Shown: positions 1 through 6,928 of the stretch, one piece after another
Position numbering within the stretch: position 1 is the stretch's first letter
Layout: the number at the start of each line of letters is the position of its first letter
Origin: CAZLYX01 sp964563885
GTDB lineage: Bacteria > Pseudomonadota > Gammaproteobacteria > Burkholderiales > Neisseriaceae
Direction of reading: 5' to 3'
Length of the DNA stretch: 10,642 bases
NCBI GenBank assembly: GCA_964563885.1
Contig: CAZLYX010000057.1
Span: 1 to 10,642, forward strand
The notes under the pieces: model-generated
What the model was told of the DNA's origin: nothing
The model's input: only the letters and a program-made list of their open reading frames with translations
The model's database searches: none
Translations under genes and position numbers: made by a program

Positions 1-569
1 GTTATTATAAGGATTATAATCAACCAAAATCAATAGAGCATTATGATGAAATAAATGTTACTAAAAATTTAAAGTTTACTTTCATGCAATAAAATGATAC
101 TTTATATCACTTAAAATAAAGGAAGTAATAGAATTAAGTTGCTTGTTTAGATAAATAAAATAATAATGCTTGGCTTTTTCAGTGTATAGGAATTGCATTT
201 TAAAATTTCACACAGCCTAAACAACTGGTTTATGTTAAATTGTGTTCGATTGGCTTCACAAAGCTAATAGACAGTAGCAATTAATTCTTCGGGATTATTA
301 ATGTAAAACTTGCGATTAGTTAAAGTGAAGCTAATAATCATTGATTATTTTTATCAATATAATATCTTTCTGATATAAAAACAGAATGGTTGTAATATAA
401 ATTTGAGTATTAAAATTCTTAGAGCTTGCAACGCGTGTAGATATATTTTATACCGTTGGTACGTGCGAATATAAAATATTTACTTAGTGAGTTAAAATAT
501 TCAATTGTTTTTGTTGTTCAAATGGTGGCTATAGGCCAAGAAAAATCTTTAGTTACAGTAGATACATAA
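1..569. other. AT-rich stretch without a supported gene
   Basis: Very AT-rich sequence upstream of the acetyltransferase gene. No reading frame here has a length, start signal or composition that supports a gene. The plus-strand frame from base 3 stays open to a stop at 90-92 (about 29 residues ending KFTFMQ). It could be the tail of a gene beginning left of the window, but so short an open frame is not significant. A TATAAT at 358-363 lacks a well-spaced -35 box. The low GC compared with the genes to the right would suit a recombination-prone or decayed intergenic region next to a surface-sugar gene; that is inference. Confidence 0.5.
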
Positions 570-1154
570 ATGACCAATAAAATCTATATTTATGGTGCTA
601 GTGGGCATGGTATGGTGGTTTCAGACATAGCACGCGCCGTTGGTTATAATGAATTGATATTGCTTGATGATTCATCAGGCCTTAAGTTCAGTCCAGATTT
701 GGAAAAGCACGATATCTTTATTGCAATAGGGGACAATGCAATCCGTGAACGCCTTACTAGAAAAGTTGAGGCTGCTGGCTTTAATGTTGTCAGCTTGATT
801 CATCCAAGTGTAGTAGTATCGCCTACGGCCACAGTGGGCAAAGGAGTGGTGGCCATGCCACAAGTGGTGATCAATGCCCGTGCTACAGTGGGGGATGGCA
901 CTATTTTAAATACTGCGGCTGTTATTGAACATGATTGTGTGGTGGGCATGTTTGCTCACGTAAGCCCAAGCGCGTCATTAGCAGGTAATGTTATTTTAAA
1001 AGATCGTGTGCATTTTGGTATTGGCAGCTGCGCGATTCAGGGGGTTGTGGTTGGTTATGATAGCGTAGTAGGTGCGGGTAGTGTGGTGGTGCGAGATGTG
1101 CCTGATGACGTGATTGTATATGGCAATCCAGCTAAAACAGGTCGACATCTGTAA
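570..1154 (+). CDS. pglD: PglD/NeuD-family sugar O/N-acetyltransferase (left-handed beta-helix)
   Basis: This 194-residue protein closely resembles Campylobacter PglD (about 195 residues). PglD uses acetyl-CoA to N-acetylate a UDP-4-amino-4,6-dideoxy sugar, giving UDP-diNAcBac for protein glycosylation. Neisserial PglB carries an equivalent domain. The N-terminus has a Rossmann-like sugar-nucleotide module with YGASGHG at residues 8-14. Residues about 80-185 form imperfect hexapeptide repeats of a left-handed beta-helix. By alignment from memory, the catalytic base is H121 in VIEHDCVVG, with D122 beside it and H130 nearby. The end, YGNPAKTGRHL, is typical for the family. ATG at 570 aligns with the family N-terminus but has no clear Shine-Dalgarno sequence. 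It stands alone here, and no other glycan gene is visible. Other NeuD-like acyltransferases have the same fold, so the exact substrate is uncertain. Confidence 0.85.
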   Translation: MTNKIYIYGASGHGMVVSDIARAVGYNELILLDDSSGLKFSPDLEKHDIFIAIGDNAIRERLTRKVEAAGFNVVSLIHPSVVVSPTATVGKGVVAMPQVVINARATVGDGTILNTAAVIEHDCVVGMFAHVSPSASLAGNVILKDRVHFGIGSCAIQGVVVGYDSVVGAGSVVVRDVPDDVIVYGNPAKTGRHL

Positions 1155-1186
1155 AGCTTAATACTCAGCAATTTTAATGTTTAATC

Positions 1187-1220
1187 GGCGGGTGCCTAAA
1201 CCCGCCTTTTGTTTTTTATT
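1187..1220 (+). terminator. Intrinsic terminator after the acetyltransferase gene
   Basis: A perfect 7-bp GC-rich stem (GGCGGGT 1187-1193 with ACCCGCC 1200-1206) closes a 6-base loop and is followed by TTTTGTTTTTTATT. This is a classical rho-independent terminator 33 bases after the stop codon. Unlike most terminators in this window it does not contain the DUS word. Confidence 0.9.
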
Positions 1221-1256
1221 ATCGTCTATCATGGCCGCTCAAAATAGGGATTAATT

Positions 1257-2156
1257 ATGTATACGCAGCAAGTGCGCGAATTATTAACGACATTACAAAA
1301 TGAAATTTGTTTGGCTTTGGAAGCACAAGATGGAGCTGGATTTTTTCAGCCCGATGTTTGGCAAAGCGCTTTGGGTGCTGGTGAAAGCCGTGTATTAAAA
1401 AATGGTGCTGTGTTTGAACAAGCTGGTGTGAATTTCTCGCATGTTAAAGGCGCAGCAATGCCTGCTTCTGCAACTGCTCATCGACCTGAATTGGCAGGCG
1501 CACCATTTGAAGCGATGGGCGTGTCGCTAGTGATACATCCTAAAAATCCGTATGTGCCAACGAGCCATGCGAATGTGCGTTTTTTCATTGCTTATCCAGA
1601 GGGTAAACAGCCTGTTTGGTGGTTTGGCGGTGGCTTTGATTTGACACCGTTTTATCCATTTGATGAAGATATTCGGCATTGGCACCAAATTGCACATGAC
1701 TTGTGCGCACCGTTTGGCGCTGAGCTTTATCCTGAATACAAAACATGGTGTGATGAGTATTTTTATTTGAAACATCGAGACGAGATGCGCGGGGTAGGTG
1801 GCTTGTTTTTTGATGATTTAAACCGTTGGGATTTTGAGACGTGTTTGAATTTTATTCGTGCAGTGGGCTATGGTTTTATAGACGCGTATGTGCCGATTAT
1901 TGAGCGCCGAAAAGCTATGCCATATGGCGATCGAGAACGCAATTTTCAGCTTTATCGACGTGGACGTTATGTTGAATTTAATTTGGTTTGGGATCGTGGT
2001 ACATTGTTTGGTTTACAAAGTGGTGGGCGCACTGAAAGTATCTTAATGTCTATGCCGCCACTGGTTCGTTTTGAGTATTGCTATGAGCCTGAACCAGATT
2101 CAATTGAAGCGCGTTTGCAAGATTATTTACGCCCGCGTGATTGGTTAAACGAGTAA
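1257..2156 (+). CDS. hemF: Oxygen-dependent coproporphyrinogen III oxidase
   Basis: HemF oxidatively decarboxylates two propionate side chains of coproporphyrinogen III to give protoporphyrinogen IX, using O2. It acts in the cytoplasm in haem synthesis. At 299 residues it has the same length as E. coli HemF. The family signature region is present around residues 97-110 (NPYVPTSHANVRFF), with GGGFDLTPFYPF at 124-135 and the C-terminal block RYVEFNLVWDRGTLFGLQSG at about 238-257. The four histidines linked to metal binding and catalysis in E. coli (96, 106, 145, 175) correspond to H94, H104, H143 and H173, and the substrate serine to S90. AGGGA at 1246-1250 lies 6 bases before the ATG. The upstream terminator ends 36 bases before the gene. 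I saw no clear promoter in that gap. Confidence 0.97.
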   Translation: MYTQQVRELLTTLQNEICLALEAQDGAGFFQPDVWQSALGAGESRVLKNGAVFEQAGVNFSHVKGAAMPASATAHRPELAGAPFEAMGVSLVIHPKNPYVPTSHANVRFFIAYPEGKQPVWWFGGGFDLTPFYPFDEDIRHWHQIAHDLCAPFGAELYPEYKTWCDEYFYLKHRDEMRGVGGLFFDDLNRWDFETCLNFIRAVGYGFIDAYVPIIERRKAMPYGDRERNFQLYRRGRYVEFNLVWDRGTLFGLQSGGRTESILMSMPPLVRFEYCYEPEPDSIEARLQDYLRPRDWLNE

Positions 2157-2185
2157 AATTATTTGCATGAATTAAGATCAACAAA

Positions 2186-2234
2186 AGGCTATCTGAAAAT
2201 AAGCTTCTATGAAGTTAATATGTTCAGGTAGCCT
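2186..2234 (+). terminator. DUS-based hairpin after hemF
   Basis: The left arm, AGGCTATCTGAA at 2186-2197, is the DUS with one C-to-T change. The right arm at 2223-2234 is an exact DUS on the minus strand. The change gives a G-U pair in RNA, so a 12-13 bp stem can form. The 25-base loop contains a second small hairpin (AAGCTTC / GAAGTT). The T-run after the stem is poor (CCTTAATG), so termination strength is uncertain. Confidence 0.6.
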
Positions 2235-2289
2235 TAATGTGTAAGTAACACAATAATGGATAGCTTTGATAAAGTAACAGCTGACTAAT

Positions 2290-2301
2290 AGGCTAGCTGA
2301 A
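2290..2301 (+). repeat. DUS variant AGGCTAGCTGAA
   Basis: This is the DUS with one change, C to G at position 7, which creates a GCTAGC palindrome. The same variant core recurs at 3231-3262 on the other side of the transporter gene and nowhere else in the window. It overlaps the region just upstream of the transporter's likely -10 element. Confidence 0.55.
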
Positions 2302-2304
2302 ACC

Positions 2305-2313
2305 TGATAAAAT
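2305..2313 (+). promoter_or_regulatory. Possible extended -10 promoter for the cation transporter
   Basis: TG-A-TAAAAT (TG at 2305-2306, hexamer at 2308-2313) fits an extended -10 element about 27 bases before the start codon. There is no convincing -35 box, which extended -10 promoters can lack. Such words are common in AT-rich DNA, so this is tentative. Confidence 0.35.
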
Positions 2314-2339
2314 ATAGATATTGTAAGACTTAGGATTAT

Positions 2340-3224
2340 ATGGCAATGGAATTACGTGAAAAACTATTACGGCGTGTGACCTATGCATCAGTGGCTACAG
2401 CAAGCATATTGGTCGGTTTAAAAACGGCAGTATGGTTGATAAGTGATTCGGTGAGTATTTTGGCGAGCTTGGTCGATTCGTTAATGGATTCGATGGCGAG
2501 TTTAATTAACTTTGTTGCTGTGCGAATCGCCTTAAAACCAGCTGATGATGACCATGCTTTTGGGCACGGTAAAGCAGAGGGTTTATCAGCATTGGCGCAA
2601 GCGTGTTTTATTGCTGGCTCGGCAGTGTTTTTGTTAATGCAGGCGCTAGAGCGTTTTATTAATCCTCGCCCCATTTTGCATTCAGACTGGGGCATGGCGG
2701 TAATGGTGGTGTCGATTGTAATGACCTTAGCATTAGTGTTATATCAGCGCCATGTGTTAAAGCTTACCCATTCGCAGGCGGTTGCCGCAGACAGCCTTCA
2801 TTATGTAACTGATTTGTTATCTAATGCTGTGGTGTTGATTGCCTTGGGGCTAGCTGCTTATGGCTGGCAGCGAGCGGATAGTGTTTTGGCATTTTTATTG
2901 GGATTATGGATTTTAAAAAGTGCGTGGGACATTGCTTATGATGCAGTAAACACGTTGATGGATAAAGCTTTAGAACCTGAAGTTTTGGCGCAAATTGAAA
3001 CAGCCGCTTTGTCAGTCGAGGGTGTGCTTGGTATCCACGATTTACGCACACGCCAATCTGGTGGTAGCTACTTTATACAGATGCATGTGGACATGAGTGA
3101 ACATCTTACTCTTGTTGAAGCGCATCAAATTGGTGATGCCGCCTCAGCGGCAGTGAGAACATTATTTGCGCATGCTGAGATTATTGTGCATCTCGATCCC
3201 GCTAAAAAACCAAACGTAGAATAA
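2340..3224 (+). CDS. fieF: Cation diffusion facilitator, FieF/YiiP-like metal efflux transporter
   Basis: An inner-membrane antiporter of 294 residues that exports divalent metal (Zn2+, and in E. coli FieF also Fe2+) in exchange for protons. Six membrane segments lie at roughly 13-33, 38-62, 83-103, 118-136, 155-177 and 181-198, followed by a cytoplasmic domain. By comparison with E. coli YiiP from memory, transport site A is D46, D50, H154 and D158. Site B is D69, H72 and H76 in PADDDHAFGHGKAE. The C-terminal binuclear site residues are H233, H249, H262, H284 and D286. All are conserved, so the protein should be functional. The start is ATG 2340, with TAGGA ending 4 bases before it. ATG 2346 is an alternative with a 10-base spacing. 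The metal preference cannot be read from sequence. Confidence 0.92.
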   Translation: MAMELREKLLRRVTYASVATASILVGLKTAVWLISDSVSILASLVDSLMDSMASLINFVAVRIALKPADDDHAFGHGKAEGLSALAQACFIAGSAVFLLMQALERFINPRPILHSDWGMAVMVVSIVMTLALVLYQRHVLKLTHSQAVAADSLHYVTDLLSNAVVLIALGLAAYGWQRADSVLAFLLGLWILKSAWDIAYDAVNTLMDKALEPEVLAQIETAALSVEGVLGIHDLRTRQSGGSYFIQMHVDMSEHLTLVEAHQIGDAASAAVRTLFAHAEIIVHLDPAKKPNVE

Positions 3225-3230
3225 CAAAAA

Positions 3231-3262
3231 AAGGCTAGCTGATTGGTTTTTCAGCTAGCCTT
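3231..3262. terminator. Hairpin built from the variant DUS word
   Basis: A perfect 12-bp stem (AAGGCTAGCTGA 3231-3242 with its complement 3251-3262) closes an 8-base loop, TTGGTTTT. The T-run is strong on the minus strand (seven T's opposite 3226-3232) and weak on the plus strand. It therefore serves best as the second terminator for trpD, and as a first pause site for the transporter transcript ending 7 bases upstream. The arms carry GCTAGC instead of the GCTACC of the exact DUS. Confidence 0.8.
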
Positions 3263-3297
3263 AAGATTGATACATCAACATACTAAGCTAATCAAAA

Positions 3298-3329
3298 AGG
3301 CTACCTGAATAATATTGTTCAGGTAGCCT
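3298..3329. terminator. Bidirectional DUS-pair terminator between fieF and trpD
   Basis: Two exact DUS copies in inverted orientation (3298-3309 and 3318-3329) form a 12-bp stem around an 8-base loop. T-rich tracts follow on both strands: TTTTATTTTA on plus, and CCTTTTTGATT on minus. It separates convergent genes, only 6 bases beyond the trpD stop. The inverted-DUS terminator design is well known in Neisseria. Confidence 0.92.
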
Positions 3330-3335
3330 TTTATT

Positions 3336-4367
3336 TTACTGGCCAAGCTTTTGAGTTAAAGCCACAAATTCTGCTCGTTTTTTGAGCGCTTTGCCTGAGT
3401 CGATAACACGTCTCGCCAGCTCAACGCCCTCGGCTAATGAAGCTGTAATGCCGCCAGCGTAAATAGTGGCAGCTGAGTTTAACAGCACGATATCACGCGA
3501 TGCTCCGTGCTCGCCTTCTAAAACAGATGTCATTTTAGCAAGAGATTCAGCAGCATTAGCCACTTTAACGTCGCTTAAATCGGCATAAACATCAATGCCA
3601 AAATCTTCTGGATGAACATCGTATTCAATAATGGTGTTATTTTTTAGCTCTGCAATGCGCGTAGAGCCAGTGATGGTGATTTCATCTAAACCATCGCTGC
3701 CGTGTACCACTAAAACATGTTTGGAGCCTAGCTGTTTAAGAACACGCGATAAAATACCAACCAAATCAATATGAAATACGCCGAGTACTTGATTAGGAGC
3801 GGAAGCAGGATTGGTTAGCGGGCCTAAAATATTGAATATTGTTTTAACACCTAAGGCGTGGCGAACGGGCGCAACGTATTTCATGCTGCTGTGGTGGTTG
3901 GGCGCAAACATGAAGCCCATGCCAATTTTATCGATACAAGCACCCACTTCTTCTGCTGATAAGCTAAGCGAAGCACCCATTTGTTCAATAATATCAGCTG
4001 ATCCACTTGACGACGAAACAGAGCGCCCGCCATGTTTAGCAATTTTTGCACCAGCCGCCGCTGCCACAAACATGGAGGTAGTGGAGATGTTGAAGGTGTG
4101 TGCACCATCGCCACCGGTGCCCACAATGTCGACAAGATTGGTATTGTTTTCTACTGGAACATGGGTAGCAAACTCGCGCATTACCCCAACAGCCGCCGCG
4201 ATTTCTAGCACGGTTTCTACTTTCATGCGCAGGGCAACCAAAAGAGCAGAGACTAATTCTGGCGCCACTTGACCACTCATGATTAAACGCATTAAATCGG
4301 TCATTTCATCATGGAAAAGTTCGTTGCTATCAAGTAGGCGCACAAGGGCTTGTTGGGGGGTAATCAT
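3336..4367 (-). CDS. trpD: Anthranilate phosphoribosyltransferase
   Basis: TrpD transfers phosphoribose from PRPP to anthranilate, the second step of tryptophan synthesis, in the cytoplasm. The 343-residue length is normal. It has an N-terminal helical part and then a phosphoribosyltransferase domain with GTGGDG at 83-88 and NISTT at 93-97. KHGGRSVSSSSGSAD at 111-125 binds PRPP. FAPNHHSSMKYVAPVR (154-169) and FNILGPLTNP (178-187) build the anthranilate side. The metal-binding DE pair is D228-E229 in DGLDE. A glycine replaces the asparagine of the common KHGNR motif; from memory this also occurs in neisserial TrpD. AGGA lies 5 bases before the ATG. A 202-base gap separates it from trpG on the same strand, so it may have its own promoter, though I found none that is clear. 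Confidence 0.97.
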   Translation of the reverse strand: MITPQQALVRLLDSNELFHDEMTDLMRLIMSGQVAPELVSALLVALRMKVETVLEIAAAVGVMREFATHVPVENNTNLVDIVGTGGDGAHTFNISTTSMFVAAAAGAKIAKHGGRSVSSSSGSADIIEQMGASLSLSAEEVGACIDKIGMGFMFAPNHHSSMKYVAPVRHALGVKTIFNILGPLTNPASAPNQVLGVFHIDLVGILSRVLKQLGSKHVLVVHGSDGLDEITITGSTRIAELKNNTIIEYDVHPEDFGIDVYADLSDVKVANAAESLAKMTSVLEGEHGASRDIVLLNSAATIYAGGITASLAEGVELARRVIDSGKALKKRAEFVALTQKLGQ

Positions 4368-4569
4368 GTTGTTCCTGTTAAAAGTCGGTAAGCCTAAAAT
4401 CAGGCTGGTTAGGTTTTGAGGTAATTAATAAGCAAATGGGCTGATGTGTGCAGGTTTGATTCACATGTTCAAATGCCGTGTTATTCACATAGCGCTGTAA
4501 CGGTGTACTGGATAGGCGCTTTTTTACAAGCCTAGTTAGCATTAGTGAGTCATCAGCTTTACGGTATTT

Positions 4570-5157
4570 TTAGTAGGCTACCTGAAAATCTTTATATTCT
4601 TGTATGAAGTTATTAAGCATGTCGTGACCGTGTTCGGTTAATAAGGCTTCTGGATGAAACTGCACGCCTTCAATAGCATATTCTTTATGGCGAACGCCCA
4701 TGATTTCGTTGTCATCAGTCCATGCCGTAATTTCCAGACAATCAGGGAGGGTGGCGCGCTCAATGACCAAACTGTGGTAACGGGTACACGTAACGGGGTT
4801 GGGTAAGTTTTTAAACATGCCGATATTGGTGTGATGTACTGCTGATACTTTGCCGTGCATGAGCGTTTGTGCTTGAATGATGTTGCCACCAAAGGCTTCA
4901 CCAATGGTTTGATGACCAAGGCAAATACCCATAATCGGTAACTTGCCAGCAAAATGCTGCATGGCTGTCACAGAAATGCCCGCTTCTTTAGGTGAGCAAG
5001 GGCCAGGGCCAATCACCAAGTATTGTGGTGCAAGTGCGGCGATTTCATCAAGGGTGATGTCATCGTTACGTTTAACCAATACCTCTTGGCCAAGCTCAGC
5101 AAAGTATTGAACGATGTTGTACGTAAACGAGTCGTAGTTGTCTATCATTAAAAGCAT
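4570..5157 (-). CDS. trpG: Anthranilate synthase component II (glutamine amidotransferase)
   Basis: This class I glutamine amidotransferase makes ammonia from glutamine for anthranilate synthase (with TrpE). In many bacteria the same protein also serves aminodeoxychorismate synthase (PabA) for folate. The 195-residue protein has MIDNYDSFTYN at its N-terminus, the oxyanion region VIGPGPCSP at 48-56, the nucleophile C79 in GICLGHQ and the conserved MHGK at 100-103. H168 and E170 in FHPEALLTEHG complete the triad. Sequence alone does not separate TrpG from PabA. trpD nearby favours TrpG, but trpE is not in the window. AAGGTGA lies 7 bases before the ATG. The last five codons before the stop include an in-frame DUS (4575-4586) that encodes the end FQVAY. 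Confidence 0.93.
   Translation of the reverse strand: MLLMIDNYDSFTYNIVQYFAELGQEVLVKRNDDITLDEIAALAPQYLVIGPGPCSPKEAGISVTAMQHFAGKLPIMGICLGHQTIGEAFGGNIIQAQTLMHGKVSAVHHTNIGMFKNLPNPVTCTRYHSLVIERATLPDCLEITAWTDDNEIMGVRHKEYAIEGVQFHPEALLTEHGHDMLNNFIQEYKDFQVAY
4575..4586 (+). repeat. DNA uptake sequence inside the 3' end of trpG
   Basis: Exact AGGCTACCTGAA. On the coding (minus) strand it reads in frame and supplies most of the codons for the terminal FQVAY. It is single, with no inverted partner, so it is not a terminator stem. Confidence 0.85.
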
Positions 5158-5199
5158 TTTTTTATCACCTTATGATGGCCAGAAGCGCAGATGGATTTA

Positions 5200-5517
5200 T
5201 TATTGTACGATGCTGATGTTGTTTGGGTCGTTGATAAAGGCCCACATTGCCACATCATTTTTGAACATGGCGTTGCGAATAACATAAATTAGCTCACGCT
5301 TAATCAGCCTATCTGCTGGACGGCGTACAACGCGCATGCCGCATTGGTAAGCTGCCATCTCTAATAAGTTATAAGCAAATTTAGGTTGGTGTAAACGAGG
5401 TATTGCCATGGGATGGCGGGTAATATAGGCGATTAAATCTTGGCTACTGTCATCGTAGTCATGGCCTTTCTGGTCAATGAAAACGATGGTAAACGGCATT
5501 TTTTTTAAATAATCCAT
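5200..5517 (-). CDS. Conserved-looking hypothetical protein (105 residues)
   Basis: I do not recognise this protein. It is soluble, with no signal peptide or membrane segment. It starts with a hydrophobic beta-like stretch (PFTIVFIDQKGHDYDD), has a central part rich in basic residues (RVVRRPADRLIKRE, about 62-75), and ends with hydrophobic and aromatic residues. The reading frame is a credible gene because it lies 42 bases upstream of trpG on the same strand, fills the gap neatly, and is preceded by a possible promoter at 5557-5565. The start is uncertain. ATG 5517 and the in-frame ATG 5499 both lack a Shine-Dalgarno sequence. It is probably co-transcribed with trpG; no role in tryptophan synthesis can be claimed. 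Confidence 0.65.
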   Translation of the reverse strand: MDYLKKMPFTIVFIDQKGHDYDDSSQDLIAYITRHPMAIPRLHQPKFAYNLLEMAAYQCGMRVVRRPADRLIKRELIYVIRNAMFKNDVAMWAFINDPNNISIVQ

Positions 5518-5556
5518 AGCAGTGGTGTGTGTTTTAATTGTGTTAATTGTAGGCGG

Positions 5557-5565
5557 AATATAGCA
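5557..5565 (-). promoter_or_regulatory. Possible extended -10 promoter for the 105-residue gene and trpG
   Basis: On the minus strand the sequence reads TG-C-TATATT, an extended -10 element, about 40 bases upstream of the ATG at 5517. No good -35 box is seen 17 bases further up, where a DUS (5573-5584) lies instead. Confidence 0.35.
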
Positions 5566-5572
5566 GTTATTC

Positions 5573-5584
5573 AGGCTACCTGAA
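5573..5584 (+). repeat. DNA uptake sequence upstream of the 105-residue gene
   Basis: Exact AGGCTACCTGAA in the short gap between the endonuclease-fold gene and the 105-residue gene. It is unpaired, but a TTC directly before it makes TTCAGG-CTA-CCTGAA, a small near-perfect palindrome with a 3-base centre. Confidence 0.85.
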
Positions 5585-5595
5585 AGCAGTGATTG

Positions 5596-6357
5596 CTACA
5601 AATTAGGCACAACTATAGCGCTCAAGGGCAGATGGTCTGATAGCTGTTGCCATTGTTTTTCTTTGTGAACTTGGGCATCTAACACGGTTAAGTTGCGCGT
5701 GTATATACGGTCTAAGCTAAGCAGGGGCAGGCGCGAGGGGAATGTTTTGGGACGTTTGTTGCCGTTGCCGGCAAATACTTCACTTAAATCAAGTGCTTGT
5801 CCTAAGTTGAGACAAGACTTATGCCGCCAATCGTTAAAATCGCCAGCAATGATTAAGGGGCTTAAAGGGTTAACATGGTTGGTAATGTATTCAAAAATGG
5901 CTTGATATTGGCGCATGCGATCGGGCTCGCGCAGATTTAAATGGGCGCACAAACACACCAGCGGAAACGGCCAATCTATCGGTTGAATTTCACAATGTAA
6001 TACGCCACGTTGTTCAAGCTTATTGACTGAAATATCGAGGTTATGGTGTGTATCAATAGGCAAATGGCTCAAGATGGCGTTGCCGTGGTGCTTTTCTTTG
6101 TAGGTGGCGTTTTGACCATAGCTGCTATGAAATGACAAGTGATCGCTGATTAAATCATAATGTGGCATTTTTGGAAAAGCAGGGCGTTTTAATTGCCTGC
6201 GTAAATTTTCACCTTGAACTTCTTGTAAAAATAATACGTCAGGCTGCAAAGAATGCAGTGCTTCAGCCATGCCGCCAACCTGAATTTTTCGATTCAAAGC
6301 CGACATGCCTTTGTGCATATTGTAGGTTGCAACAATTAATGGAGAAGGTATAGACAT
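5596..6357 (-). CDS. Endonuclease/exonuclease/phosphatase-fold protein (YbhP-like)
   Basis: This 253-residue protein has the full metal-dependent EEP active-site set: N13 in ATYNMHKG, E46 in FLQEVQ, the HGNAILS strand at 91-97, H139 in AHLNL, D173 and N175 in GDFNDW, D216 in LDRIY, and the catalytic D241-H242 in SDHLPL. The family covers nucleases such as exonuclease III, phospholipid and sugar phosphatases, and related phosphodiesterases. The spacing and short length resemble E. coli YbhP, whose substrate is not well defined. No signal peptide or membrane segment is visible, so it is probably cytoplasmic. The ATG at 6357 has only a distant AAAAGG. It follows nudB on the same strand, with a 112-base gap that holds a single DUS and a possible -10 element. 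Confidence 0.85.
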   Translation of the reverse strand: MSIPSPLIVATYNMHKGMSALNRKIQVGGMAEALHSLQPDVLFLQEVQGENLRRQLKRPAFPKMPHYDLISDHLSFHSSYGQNATYKEKHHGNAILSHLPIDTHHNLDISVNKLEQRGVLHCEIQPIDWPFPLVCLCAHLNLREPDRMRQYQAIFEYITNHVNPLSPLIIAGDFNDWRHKSCLNLGQALDLSEVFAGNGNKRPKTFPSRLPLLSLDRIYTRNLTVLDAQVHKEKQWQQLSDHLPLSAIVVPNL

Positions 6358-6400
6358 AATGTGTGGTCGACCTTTTTTGATTATTTATTAGCAATATATA

Positions 6401-6412
6401 AGGCTACCTGAA
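6401..6412 (+). repeat. DNA uptake sequence between nudB and the EEP gene
   Basis: Exact AGGCTACCTGAA without an inverted partner, in the 112-base intergenic gap. If the -10 element at 6450-6455 is real, the DUS lies in the 5' untranslated part of the EEP transcript. Confidence 0.85.
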
Positions 6413-6449
6413 CAACATGCAAGTAGATTAACTTATATATACATCCATT

Positions 6450-6455
6450 ATTATA
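6450..6455 (-). promoter_or_regulatory. Possible -10 box for the EEP gene
   Basis: Perfect TATAAT on the minus strand just after the nudB stop, about 93 bases upstream of the EEP start. No -35 match is seen at 16-18 bases, so support is weak. Confidence 0.3.
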
Positions 6456-6469
6456 GCGTTTATTGACGA

Positions 6470-6928
6470 TTAAGTGCTCAATGGTGTGATTGTGGTAAGC
6501 GACAAAATGGCAGCTTTGTTTGAGGGTGAAAACACCAGCTCTGCGGCTTCTTGTATGGGCAACCATTGATAATTAATGTGCTCATCGGGGCTGAGTGATA
6601 TCGCGCTATCGCGGGGAACAATAGCCGAAAAGTGATGTTCAGTATTATGTGTTATCCCTTCAGCATAGCGGTGGCGCCAATGTGGATAAATTTCATACAC
6701 AATGCTGTTGTGCTCATCTTGTAGTTGAGACTGCTGCAAAATAATACCTGTTTCTTCCCAAACTTCGCGCACAGCTGTTTGAGAAAGGCTTTCATCCTCT
6801 TCAATACTGCCCGTAACCGATTGCCAAAAATTAACATTGTCTGCTCGTTCGATTAACAAGATATTACCCTTGCCATCGTGTAATACGACCAATACAGAAA
6901 TAGGTTGCTTATGGGGTTTTAGGGTCAT
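6470..6928 (-). CDS. nudB: Dihydroneopterin triphosphate diphosphatase (Nudix hydrolase)
   Basis: NudB removes pyrophosphate from dihydroneopterin triphosphate, an early step of folate synthesis in the cytoplasm. Counting from the ATG at 6928 the protein has 152 residues. The Nudix box GX5EX7REUXEEXGU is complete, running from GSIEEDE to REVWEETGI (residues 40-62). Stretches typical of NudB rather than general Nudix proteins are FWQSVTGS before the box and HRYAEGITHNTE after it. A longer reading from TTG 6949 is possible. However, ATG 6928 gives an N-terminus (MTLKPHKQPISVLVV) that matches E. coli NudB residue for residue in length. It overlaps the 3' end of the upstream channel gene by 20 bases and lacks a Shine-Dalgarno sequence, which suggests translational coupling. 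Confidence 0.92.
   Translation of the reverse strand: MTLKPHKQPISVLVVLHDGKGNILLIERADNVNFWQSVTGSIEEDESLSQTAVREVWEETGIILQQSQLQDEHNSIVYEIYPHWRHRYAEGITHNTEHHFSAIVPRDSAISLSPDEHINYQWLPIQEAAELVFSPSNKAAILSLTTITPLST

Noticed and set aside
147..341. Minus-strand frame with an ATG at 341 and a single in-frame stop at 264-266, which reads like a broken small gene
   Set aside because: In DNA this AT-rich a frame of 65 codons with one stop is expected by chance. It has no recognisable motif or ribosome-binding site.
1231..1254. Short open frame MAAQNRD just before hemF, a possible leader peptide
   Set aside because: Seven codons without a ribosome-binding site or attenuator-like structure; probably chance.
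3811..4272. Long open frame of 153 codons opposite trpD
   Set aside because: It is a shadow of the trpD codon pattern on the other strand, with no ribosome-binding site and no family-like sequence.
4368..4569. Possible trp attenuator or leader peptide between trpG and trpD
   Set aside because: Only short 5-bp stems occur (for example AGCGC/GCGCT), and there is no leader peptide with tandem tryptophan codons.
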